From Flavobacteriaceae bacterium UBA5534 (GTDB taxonomy: Bacteria; Bacteroidota; Bacteroidia; Flavobacteriales; Flavobacteriaceae), in NCBI GenBank assembly GCA_002426015.1, contig DINS01000002.1:2975-9785 (forward strand): a DNA stretch of 6,811 nt, given 5' to 3'. Shown here piece by piece: positions 1 through 6,643 of this stretch (position 1 is the stretch's first letter; each line of letters begins with the position of its first letter). Both the position numbers and the translations under genes were made by a program. The notes under the pieces were generated by a model. That model was not told the origin of the DNA and ran no database searches. It was given only the letters and a program-made list of their open reading frames with translations.

Positions 1-749
1 TGAAGCTCTTTACAAAGCACAATACCTGTGTCCAGTAATTTGGTTTTTTCGGCTTTTGTCAAGGTTGTTAAAGCTGTTAATGGATGCAGTCCCAACTTAT
101 TTATTCTATCTTTAAGTCCGTTTCCTTTTGGATAATCCCAGCTCGTAAGCAGTAAGCCAACACATTCCCCATATTGTATGGCATCGGTTGTAAAACGTGT
201 GTTGGTGTAAACCCCTCCTTTATGAAGTTTTGCCTGGTGGCCTTTTTGACGCTCCCATTGTTTTTCCACATCCAAAAATCTTGAATGGATGTATAATGGA
301 ATTTTTACATTGCAAAACCGCCCTTGATCACTGTGATATTTACATTCAATCATATAATGATTATTGTCTTTTAGTGCTATCACATCTACTTCATGATGGA
401 CACAATTACCCTGAACAATTACTCCAACCTTAGTTTCAAAACCTTCATGTTTCATTATTTTACCTACTAATTTTTCAAAAGGAAATCCAGAAGGTCCTAA
501 TTCCATCAATGCTTTTTTTAGTTTGTATTTTGAGGCACTTACCCGTGATTTGCCCTTAAGTAATTTGAATGCCATTTGATATATTTTTTTGGTAGTAATC
601 CCTTCATAAATATTTGATTGGATTTGTTCAATAATTTGTTGAATACTTTCATCACTTGTTTGTGTGCGTTTTAGTGACTTGATAAGTTTTTTAACATCGA
701 ATGGAACGCTTTCCCCAGAATGTTTTACTATGTTTATTTTGTTGCTCAT
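1..749 (-). CDS. ATP-cone domain fused to Mrr-like PD-(D/E)XK nuclease (3' end beyond window)
   Basis: I translated this frame by hand: it is open from ATG at 749 to the left edge, giving 249 residues with no stop, so the C-terminus is missing. Residues about 3-85 resemble an ATP-cone: a short beta start (INIVKHSGESVPFD) followed by basic helices and the segment GITTKKIYQMAFKLL. ATP-cones are nucleotide-sensing domains best known from ribonucleotide reductase and NrdR. Residues about 88-205 fit an Mrr-type restriction-endonuclease fold: E92 in the first helix (GFPFEKLVGKIM), D122 in EVDVIALK, and E135-x-K137 in MIECKYH, which together would form the metal-binding active site. The tail (LTALTTLTKAEKTKLL) looks like a short helical C-terminal domain that is probably almost complete. 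The start lies 3 bp after the stop of the tandem USP gene (TAAAAAATG), so the two are likely cotranscribed and perhaps translationally coupled. A role in DNA cleavage gated by ATP/dATP is inference; the target is unknown. Confidence 0.88.
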   Translation of the reverse strand, partial: MSNKINIVKHSGESVPFDVKKLIKSLKRTQTSDESIQQIIEQIQSNIYEGITTKKIYQMAFKLLKGKSRVSASKYKLKKALMELGPSGFPFEKLVGKIMKHEGFETKVGVIVQGNCVHHEVDVIALKDNNHYMIECKYHSDQGRFCNVKIPLYIHSRFLDVEKQWERQKGHQAKLHKGGVYTNTRFTTDAIQYGECVGLLLTSWDYPKGNGLKDRINKLGLHPLTALTTLTKAEKTKLLDTGIVLCKEL

Positions 750-752
750 TTT

Positions 753-1583
753 TTATATATGTATGGTCATTACAGGTAGTGTGGAATGATTGGTAACGCC
801 TTCAGCGATACTTTTGGAGAACAGACTTAAAAATCCGGTTTTACCATGAGTAACCATTACAATTAAATCTGTTGGTTGCTGTTTTACAAATGTATTGATA
901 CCAGTCTCTATCGAGGGTTCATTATATAGTGCCATGGAATAGTTTTTTAACTTTGGAAATTTTTGCAATAACTGTTCAATGGGGGCTAAACCAAGCTCAA
1001 TACTATTAAAGTCTGTCTGCGTATTTATACGCAATAAATGAATTCGGGCATTACATTTTTCAGCTATGGATATTGTATGTTTAAGGGCATCACTTACGTC
1101 TTCTTCAAAATCTGAAACAAAAACAATATTCTTAAAAGGAAAGGTTACTTCTTCATCTTTCACAACGATAACTGGCGCATTGGCTTTTCGGACAATTTCC
1201 TCAACATTACTACCTATTATTTCTCTAATAGTGCCTTTTGTTCCACTGCTTCCAGTAATAATGAAATCATGGGCGAAATGTCCAGAATGCTCTAAAATAT
1301 CCTTTTGTCCAGAATCAAACTGAAGAAACGTTTGGCATTTAAGTCCTTCTCTTTCCGCTGCTTTTTCTAATTCCCTCAATGCAGCTTTAGCTATTCCTAT
1401 TTGTTTCAATGTCTCAGGATATCTTTTTTCTTTAAGTTTGTCCAATTTCACCCAGTTTATAGGTGTTTTTAATATATGAAAGAAATGGATTTCAGCATTA
1501 TATAGTTTAGCCATATTAATTCCTAAATAAGCTGCTTTTGAGCAATTTTCAGAAAAATCGGTGGGTACGAGTATGTTTTTCAT
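753..1583 (-). CDS. Universal stress protein, tandem two-domain (UspA family)
   Basis: This is a 276-residue protein with two consecutive Usp domains, a common architecture in Bacteroidota. Domain 1 (about 1-142) starts with KNILVPTDFSE, where D9 is the usual adenine-site acidic residue. It carries an intact ATP-binding signature G-2x-G-9x-G-S at G111, G114, G124 and S125, followed by the family's closing strand APVIVV. Domain 2 (about 150-276) starts with FKNIVFVSDFEED. Its signature is degenerate: VTHG (244-247) lacks the first glycine, and K257-S258 replaces the last Gly-Ser, so this half may not bind nucleotide. It is a cytosolic protein without a signal peptide. USPs accumulate during starvation, hypoxia and other growth-arresting stress; the precise partner is not visible here. 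The gene starts 29 bp after the DUF4010 gene and ends 3 bp before the nuclease gene. Family assignment is firm; any specific role is inferred. Confidence 0.96.
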   Translation of the reverse strand: MKNILVPTDFSENCSKAAYLGINMAKLYNAEIHFFHILKTPINWVKLDKLKEKRYPETLKQIGIAKAALRELEKAAEREGLKCQTFLQFDSGQKDILEHSGHFAHDFIITGSSGTKGTIREIIGSNVEEIVRKANAPVIVVKDEEVTFPFKNIVFVSDFEEDVSDALKHTISIAEKCNARIHLLRINTQTDFNSIELGLAPIEQLLQKFPKLKNYSMALYNEPSIETGINTFVKQQPTDLIVMVTHGKTGFLSLFSKSIAEGVTNHSTLPVMTIHI

Positions 1584-1612
1584 TTTTAATATTATTTAAT
1601 TTGTAACATCTA

Positions 1613-2872
1613 TCAACGTAACAGGATTAATAAGGAGCCTATTAATACAACACTTCCAAAAATGAACATCACGAGTTTTCCTGTTTTTTTGGAACCTTTA
1701 AAATAGGTAATAAGCAGTTTAACTATCATATTGCTTATGGTTGCCGTAATAATGACATTGGTTGCGAGAGCGAGTTTGTCTTCCAAAGACCCAAATTTCG
1801 CCATACTTATGGTTATCGCATCTGTATCTGCCAATCCTGCAATAAGCGCTGAATAGTATAAGCCGCTTTCGCCAAAAAATTGGTTTCCATAAAATACGGC
1901 AAATAGAATCACTACATAAATACCGCCAAACCCAAGAGCATTTAAGATATTAAGTGGATTACCTAAATTAATATCCGTCTTTGGAACATTTGCATCTTTT
2001 TTAATAAATAGGAGAGCACTAATCAAACAGATAAGGGTGAGGATTATAAAGGGAACAACTAAATAATAAAGTATGACACTATTGAAAATATAGGCCAATA
2101 CCGCAAGCCTTGGAAACATTATGGCAGAAGCTATAATTATTCCCGCAGCATATTCTTTTGAAAGTTCAGGTGACTCTTTACTTCTGGAAGCATAAATCCA
2201 AGCTACTGCGGTACTTGAAATTAATCCGCCTAAAATTGCAGTGAGTAAAATACCACGTTTAGAGCCTACATATTTTACGAGAAAGTAACCGATGAAATTC
2301 AGAAAAGATACAATCACTATAATGGCTCCAATCTCAAAAGGGTTCAATAAACCTTCTGGGCCATAATCCTGATTTGGTAAGAAAGGCAAAATTAGAAGAG
2401 CAATGATCGAAAATTTAATGAAAGCAAAAAGCTCTTCCGAAGTGATGTTCTTTATAAATGTATTAAAGGTCGTTTTTAATGACAATAAAGTAACTACAAT
2501 GACTGAGGTAGCAACTGCTTCCTTATGCAAATGATTGGCAACCATTACACCCAAAATCAACGTAGCGAATAATGCCATATTGGTTGTAATGCCAGTCATA
2601 ACGTGTTTTTGTATCATTGACAGATGACTTAACGAAAGAAATAAAAGGAATGCTGCTAAAATTATTATGACCAACCATGGTGTGTAGGTTGTGGAAAGAT
2701 TTCCCAAGATAAAACCAATGATTGCCACAATTGGAAAAGTCCTTATACCTGCAAAACCTTGTTCTTCTTTCAACTTGTCATATTCACGTTCCAAACCAAG
2801 AATAAGGCCAATGCCCAGACTGATGAGTAGTCCGAGGATAAATGGGTTGATATTTTTAAAGACTTCTGTCAT
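1613..2872 (-). CDS. MgtC/SapB-DUF4010 family integral membrane protein
   Basis: This is a 419-residue, very hydrophobic protein with roughly a dozen predicted membrane segments. The N-terminal part (about 10-135) matches the MgtC/SapB domain: LGLEREY near residue 25 and AGIRTFPIVAIIG near 41-53 correspond to the conserved acidic/arginine motif and the AG(L/I)RT motif of MgtC. The C-terminal part (about 165-390) matches DUF4010: LPNQDYGPEGLLNP (165-178), GGLISSTAVAW (215-225) and AGLADTDAITISMAKFG (345-361) are its hallmark segments. MgtC-type domains are tied to growth in low magnesium and to modulation of membrane ATP synthase in some pathogens. The function of the longer DUF4010 fusion is not established, and transport is only a guess. 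The start follows a possible upstream stop by 2 bp, with an A-rich leader (GAAAAATAAACATG). The stop is 29 bp before the tandem USP gene. Confidence 0.93.
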   Translation of the reverse strand: MTEVFKNINPFILGLLISLGIGLILGLEREYDKLKEEQGFAGIRTFPIVAIIGFILGNLSTTYTPWLVIIILAAFLLFLSLSHLSMIQKHVMTGITTNMALFATLILGVMVANHLHKEAVATSVIVVTLLSLKTTFNTFIKNITSEELFAFIKFSIIALLILPFLPNQDYGPEGLLNPFEIGAIIVIVSFLNFIGYFLVKYVGSKRGILLTAILGGLISSTAVAWIYASRSKESPELSKEYAAGIIIASAIMFPRLAVLAYIFNSVILYYLVVPFIILTLICLISALLFIKKDANVPKTDINLGNPLNILNALGFGGIYVVILFAVFYGNQFFGESGLYYSALIAGLADTDAITISMAKFGSLEDKLALATNVIITATISNMIVKLLITYFKGSKKTGKLVMFIFGSVVLIGSLLILLR

Positions 2873-2874
2873 GT

Positions 2875-2961
2875 TTATTTTTCAAATGGTTCTAAAAATT
2901 CGTGTAACTCATTATTTACGTGATGTTGTTTACCTATTACATTTTCAAAAGAGGTAAAATG
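2875..2961 (-). other. 28-codon open stretch in frame after the small membrane ORF; possible lost C-terminus
   Basis: Immediately after the TGA of the 34-residue ORF (2962-2964), the same frame stays open for 28 codons (HFTSFENVIGKQHH, then VNNELHEFLEPFEK). It ends in TAA at 2875-2877, only 2 bp before the ATG of the DUF4010 gene. The stretch contains no ATG, GTG or TTG codon in frame, so it is unlikely to be translated independently. It could be the soluble tail of a roughly 63-residue protein split by a nonsense mutation, a readthrough extension, or chance in AT-rich DNA. The hydrophilic, acidic composition and the operon-like spacing to the next gene favour a coding past, but 28 open codons alone are weak evidence. 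Confidence 0.35.
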
Positions 2962-3066
2962 TCATTGATTGTTTAATATTCCTTCAATAAGTTTGTTTTT
3001 CTTGTAAAAGAGCCATATCAAACCAATAGGAATCATTAATAATAAAAAGATAATTAAAAGCGTCAT
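2962..3066 (-). CDS. Small single-span membrane protein, 34 residues
   Basis: This short ORF runs from ATG at 3066 to TGA at 2962-2964. Residues 2-20 form one strongly hydrophobic segment (TLLIIFLLLMIPIGLIW then LF), followed by a positively charged stop-transfer YKKNK and a short polar tail ending GILNNQ. By the positive-inside rule the C-terminus would be cytoplasmic. There is an in-frame stop upstream with no alternative start between, so ATG at 3066 is the only plausible start, although ATG codon 11 is possible for a shorter form. It lies between the aldolase gene (48 bp upstream) and the DUF4010 membrane gene, on the same strand. I recognise no family. The typical membrane-peptide layout and operon position make it plausible, but its small size leaves real doubt. 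The frame continues open past the stop (see the adjoining entry). Confidence 0.55.
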   Translation of the reverse strand: MTLLIIFLLLMIPIGLIWLFYKKNKLIEGILNNQ

Positions 3067-3114
3067 TGTCTTGAATTTTATAAATAGCTTAAAAACTCAT
3101 AATTGTAATGCTTA

Positions 3115-4176
3115 TTAAGCGATTGTAATTTTATTATCTAAATACACACTTTGTACGGTTTGTAATAATTCTACACCCTCTCTTAATGGCTTTTGAAATG
3201 CTTTTCGCCCCATTATCAATCCAGAGCCACCAGCTCTTTTATTGATTACTGCTGTCGTTATTGCCTCAACCAAATCAGACTTACCTTTTGAGCTGCCACC
3301 AGAATTTATCAGTCCTATTTTGCCCATATAACAATTGGCTACCTGTAACCTACATAAATCAATGGGGTGGTCCGTTGTCAACGTATCATACATTTCATCA
3401 TCATATTTACTAAACCCTATGTTTTTAAATCCAAAATTATTGGTCGGTAATTTTTGTTTGATGATGTCTGCTTGAATGGTAACTCCTAAATGATTGGCTT
3501 GCCCAGTTACATCGGCGGCGGCATGATAATCTTCTTTTCCAGTTTTAAAAGCTTCGTTACGCAGATAGCACCATAAAATAGTAGCCATACCTAAACTGTG
3601 AGCCTCTTCAAAAGCTTCGGCAATTTCCTTGAGCTGTCTGTTGCTTTCTTCAGAACCAAAGTACACAGTCGCACCTACAGCAACCGCTCCCATATTCCAA
3701 GCATCTTTTACCTTTCCAAATAATGTTTGGTCATATTTATTGGGAATGGTAAGTAGTTCATTGTGGTTAATCTTAACGATATAGGGAATTTTATGGGCAT
3801 ATTTTCGAGCGTTCAATCCCAATACCCCAAAGGTGGAAGCCACTCCGTTGCAACCTGCTTCCATCGCCAGTTTTATAATATTCTCGGGGTCAAAATAGTC
3901 AGGGTTTTTATAGAATGAGAAAGCCGCACTATGCTCGATGCCTTGGTCTACTGGAAGGATGCTCAAGTAGCCTGTGCCACCAAGATTTCCGTGGTTATAT
4001 AATTGTGAAAGACTTCGCAGAACCTGCGGACTTCTGTTACTTTGAGCAAATACCTTTTCGAGGCTTGTCTTACTAGGTGTTTGCAATTCGTCCTTGGTTA
4101 TTTTTTCACAGACGTGTTCTAAGTAGAAGTCTGCTTTTTCTCCTAATAGATCGGTAATATTTATGTCTGTTTTCAT
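3115..4176 (-). CDS. fbaB: Class I fructose-bisphosphate aldolase (FbaB/DhnA type)
   Basis: The protein is expected to cleave fructose 1,6-bisphosphate reversibly to dihydroxyacetone phosphate and glyceraldehyde 3-phosphate by a metal-independent Schiff-base mechanism in the cytosol. At 353 residues it is collinear with E. coli FbaB throughout. Shared segments include the N-terminal ITDLLGEKAD, GTGYLSILPVDQGIEHS (67-83), AGCNGVASTFGVL (107-119), GAVAVGATVYFGSEES (163-178) and the C-terminal VYLDNKITIA. The Schiff-base lysine should be K240 in ADIIKQK. Phosphate-binding loops are INSGGSSKG (290-298) and GLIMGRKAF (319-327). The start agrees with the E. coli N-terminus. The gene begins 11 bp after the GAPDH-like gene, whose substrate is the aldolase's product, so the pair forms a metabolic unit. 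This aldolase class is related to archaeal enzymes and is often linked to gluconeogenic or slow growth; that role here is inferred. Confidence 0.97.
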   Translation of the reverse strand: MKTDINITDLLGEKADFYLEHVCEKITKDELQTPSKTSLEKVFAQSNRSPQVLRSLSQLYNHGNLGGTGYLSILPVDQGIEHSAAFSFYKNPDYFDPENIIKLAMEAGCNGVASTFGVLGLNARKYAHKIPYIVKINHNELLTIPNKYDQTLFGKVKDAWNMGAVAVGATVYFGSEESNRQLKEIAEAFEEAHSLGMATILWCYLRNEAFKTGKEDYHAAADVTGQANHLGVTIQADIIKQKLPTNNFGFKNIGFSKYDDEMYDTLTTDHPIDLCRLQVANCYMGKIGLINSGGSSKGKSDLVEAITTAVINKRAGGSGLIMGRKAFQKPLREGVELLQTVQSVYLDNKITIA

Positions 4177-4187
4177 TTTGTTAATAT

Positions 4188-5201
4188 TTAATGAATTCCC
4201 AAGCTTTCATTGGTTTTAGCAATGGACTTTGCTCCATCTGTTTTAATTCCAGTTAATGCTCTAATGGCATCAATGGTTTCTGGAATTACAATGGCTTGGT
4301 TATCGACTACATAGGCATAAAAAAGTTCATCTCCCTGTACTTTCAACATATCTTCCCAAAGGGCTACTTCATACATATCGCCCCAAGGTCTGCCCATATC
4401 CAAGAACATTTCCTTAATGGTATTATTTGAGACCAAACCTTGGTCATAGCGTATGAGTTTAATTCGGCTGGATGTCTTAAAAGCATTCAGCACGTCTTCT
4501 TTTGTGGCTTGTTTTTTCAATTTCACATTCCAATAATGCATATGGCTTAAAGTTTCAGGAACTTTTACTGCGGAAGTGATGACGTCCAAATCAGAATCTA
4601 CGCTTTTAGCATCCGGACCTTGATGACTTGGGATATCTTTTTCGGGCACCATGGTGTTCATAATACCACCCAAATGACTTTCCCACGGATCAGTAGCTCT
4701 TCTTAACAATGTTCCTCTGGCATAATCCAATAAATCGGCTCTTTTTAAAGCGGTCAGCGTTCGCAAAATAGAGGTTGTATTACAGGAAACTACACGTGTT
4801 GCATTCAAATTTAATGCTGATTGATAATTATTTTCGGCACTAAAAGAATGGCCTGTGGTTTCGTGTTTTTCACCACCCTGAACAATGAACTTTATACCTT
4901 GTTTTTTATATATCATAACATTCTTTGCCGCAATGTTCTTTGGGGTACAATCAACCACCAGATCCACTTTATCCAATAAGCTCTGCAAATTGCCCTTTAC
5001 TGAAATGCTGGAAGCCTTCATTTGTTTTTCGGCTTCGACGGTTGCTGCATAGATATTATACTGTTTTCTCACGGCGTTTTGTATACGCCAATCACTAATG
5101 ACATCACAAATCCCAATAAGGTTCATATCATCTTGTGCGTTAATGGCATCGGCTACTCTTTTTCCAATGACTCCGTATCCTATTACCGCTATATTTTTCA
5201 T
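4188..5201 (-). CDS. gap: Type II (archaeal-type) glyceraldehyde-3-phosphate dehydrogenase
   Basis: The predicted reaction is reversible phosphorylating oxidation of glyceraldehyde 3-phosphate to 1,3-bisphosphoglycerate. The 337-residue length is typical of archaeal GAPDH, and this is not the common bacterial GapA. A Rossmann motif GYGVIGKRVADAI sits at 8-20. VVDCTP (82-87) and VVSCNTTSILRTL (137-149) are family hallmarks, with catalytic cysteine C140. RRATDP (167-172) and PETLSHMHYWNVKLKK (215-230) follow, with H220 or H222 as the probable catalytic histidine. After beta-strand 2 the sequence reads ICDVISDW, placing D33 where archaeal enzymes, as I recall them, carry a basic A-K-T-K-P-like loop; this suggests NAD rather than NADP preference. 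The start lies 7 bp after the NADH dehydrogenase stop and the stop 11 bp before fbaB, so cotranscription is very likely. A Bacteroidota cell would normally also carry a conventional GapA elsewhere, making this a second, conditional enzyme; that is inference. Confidence 0.95.
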   Translation of the reverse strand: MKNIAVIGYGVIGKRVADAINAQDDMNLIGICDVISDWRIQNAVRKQYNIYAATVEAEKQMKASSISVKGNLQSLLDKVDLVVDCTPKNIAAKNVMIYKKQGIKFIVQGGEKHETTGHSFSAENNYQSALNLNATRVVSCNTTSILRTLTALKRADLLDYARGTLLRRATDPWESHLGGIMNTMVPEKDIPSHQGPDAKSVDSDLDVITSAVKVPETLSHMHYWNVKLKKQATKEDVLNAFKTSSRIKLIRYDQGLVSNNTIKEMFLDMGRPWGDMYEVALWEDMLKVQGDELFYAYVVDNQAIVIPETIDAIRALTGIKTDGAKSIAKTNESLGIH

Positions 5202-5208
5202 AAGTTTT

Positions 5209-6594
5209 TTATTTTTCTGTTAATATTTTAGTTGAAGGTTTTTCAACTTTTTTATTTTGATTATTTGATTTAAAATTCCGAATAATCACACGATTGCTCT
5301 TTTCGTAGGTGAAATAGCTTACCATCCAATTAAAACCAACCATCAACCTGTTTCTAAAACCGCTAATGGACATCAAGTGCACGATAGACCATAGAAACCA
5401 AGCAAAATAACCTGCGAACTTGAAATTACCCAAGTCAGCTACTGCCCTACGTTTACCTACCGTTGCTAACGATCCCTTATCTTTATATTCGAACGGATTA
5501 ATAATAGGTTTGTCTTTTACTATATTTAACAGTAATTCACCTAAGTATTTTCCCTGTTGAATAGCTACCTGAGCCACTTGTGGATGCCCTTTTGGTGTAT
5601 CGGTATTTATAACAGCAGCAATATCTCCTATTGCAAAAACGCTATTAAATCCTTCAACCTGCAAATGTTCGTTTGTTTTTAAACGGTTACCGTTTACTAG
5701 ATGTTCTTTATCAATTCCTTTGGGCAATTGCCCTTTAACTCCGGCGGTCCAAATTAAATTTTTGGCATGTATTTGTGTGCCTTTTTTAGTGGTAATTATG
5801 TGTCCGTCATAATCTGTTACAATCTCATTAAATAACACATTTACATTGAGCTCTTTCAAATATTTTAGAGTTTGTGTTGAAGCTTTATCAGACATTGCTG
5901 CTATTAACTTATCTGAGCCTTCTATTAAATAAATCTTCATAATAGATGATGGATACTCTGGGTAATCTTTGGGAAGTATGTATTTACAGAATTCGGCCAA
6001 TGCACCTGCCATTTCCACACCAGCGGGACCACCACCAACAATAACGAAATTTGTTAGGGCATCGCGTTCTTCATCATCGCAGGTTATGGCAGCCTGTTCT
6101 AGATTTTGCAGCATCATATGGCGGATATTTAGAGAATCGCGGATATCCTTCATTCCAAGGCTATTTCTCTCGATGGAATTCATTCCAAAAAAATTGGTAG
6201 TTGTTCCCGTTGCCAAAACCAAATAATCATATTTAACCTTTCCATTGTTGGCTATTATTGTATTTGTAGAAGGCTGGATTTGTTCAACTTCTGCTAAACG
6301 AAACACTACATTTTTGTAGCCACTGATTTGCTTTCTGAAAGGAAACACAATACTATCTGGTTCTAAAGCACTTGTAGCCACTTGGTATAGTAAAGGTTGA
6401 AATTGATGAAAATTGTTTTTATCGAATAATACCACCTGCACTTTTTTATGCTTCAATTTCTCTACCAATGCCAAACCAGCAAATCCTCCACCAATGATAA
6501 CCACACGCGGAAATTTGGAATCTGGTAGGCAGATTTCATCTGCTACCTTACAAGTAGATTCTTTATTGTCGTTGTGCGAGTGATTAATTTTCAT
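5209..6594 (-). CDS. ndh: Type II NADH:quinone oxidoreductase (NDH-2)
   Basis: This is a single-subunit FAD enzyme that should pass electrons from NADH to quinone at the cytoplasmic membrane face without pumping protons. Of its 461 residues, 30-40 form the FAD dinucleotide fold (RVVIIGGGFAG), followed by FDKNNFHQFQPLLYQVAT (57-74), typical of NDH-2. The NADH fold has VIVGGGPAGVEMAGALAE (184-201), with E225 ending its second strand (IYLIEG), as expected for NADH. LIWTAGV (280-286), VFAIGDIA (319-326) and the quinone-site motif AQVAIQQGKY (341-350) follow. The C-terminus (about 393-430) is aromatic and hydrophobic and probably anchors the protein to the membrane. The first 28 residues are a polar extension containing two histidines and two cysteines (C15, C22). 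No other Met precedes the FAD motif and an in-frame stop lies just upstream, so this start is secure. The gene lies 49 bp after the USP gene and 7 bp before the GAPDH gene. Confidence 0.97.
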   Translation of the reverse strand: MKINHSHNDNKESTCKVADEICLPDSKFPRVVIIGGGFAGLALVEKLKHKKVQVVLFDKNNFHQFQPLLYQVATSALEPDSIVFPFRKQISGYKNVVFRLAEVEQIQPSTNTIIANNGKVKYDYLVLATGTTTNFFGMNSIERNSLGMKDIRDSLNIRHMMLQNLEQAAITCDDEERDALTNFVIVGGGPAGVEMAGALAEFCKYILPKDYPEYPSSIMKIYLIEGSDKLIAAMSDKASTQTLKYLKELNVNVLFNEIVTDYDGHIITTKKGTQIHAKNLIWTAGVKGQLPKGIDKEHLVNGNRLKTNEHLQVEGFNSVFAIGDIAAVINTDTPKGHPQVAQVAIQQGKYLGELLLNIVKDKPIINPFEYKDKGSLATVGKRRAVADLGNFKFAGYFAWFLWSIVHLMSISGFRNRLMVGFNWMVSYFTYEKSNRVIIRNFKSNNQNKKVEKPSTKILTEK

Positions 6595-6643
6595 ATTGAA
6601 TTTTAGACTTTATTTTTTTTAATTACAGTTATTAACTTTATAT

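Noticed and set aside
197..433. 78-codon open frame on the plus strand
   Set aside because: It lies antisense inside the nuclease gene, whose minus-strand frame shows recognisable ATP-cone and PD-(D/E)XK motifs. The plus-strand product has no family features.
1066..1323. 85-codon open frame on the plus strand
   Set aside because: It is antisense to the tandem USP, including its ATP-binding signature, and is serine/threonine-rich as expected for a shadow frame.
2691..2957. 88-codon open frame on the plus strand crossing the start of the DUF4010 gene
   Set aside because: Most of it is antisense to the conserved MgtC motifs; the product is basic with no recognisable domain.
3087..3120. Inverted repeat GCTTAA...TTAAGC downstream of fbaB, considered as a terminator or operator
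   Set aside because: The stem is only 6 bp with a loop of about 22 bases, is AT-rich, and is not followed by a T-run at the right place on the minus strand. It overlaps the aldolase stop codon. It is expected by chance in such DNA.
5022..5231. 69-codon open frame on the plus strand across the GAPDH/NDH-2 junction
   Set aside because: It is antisense to the Rossmann fold of the GAPDH; its composition is that of a shadow frame.
5969..6226. 85-codon open frame on the plus strand
   Set aside because: It is antisense to the NADH-binding region of NDH-2 and shows no family features.
6595..6643. 49-bp gap between the USP and NDH-2 genes as an internal promoter
   Set aside because: It is AT-rich but has no TAnnTTTG -7 element on the minus strand and no spaced TTG box, so no promoter can be supported by eye.
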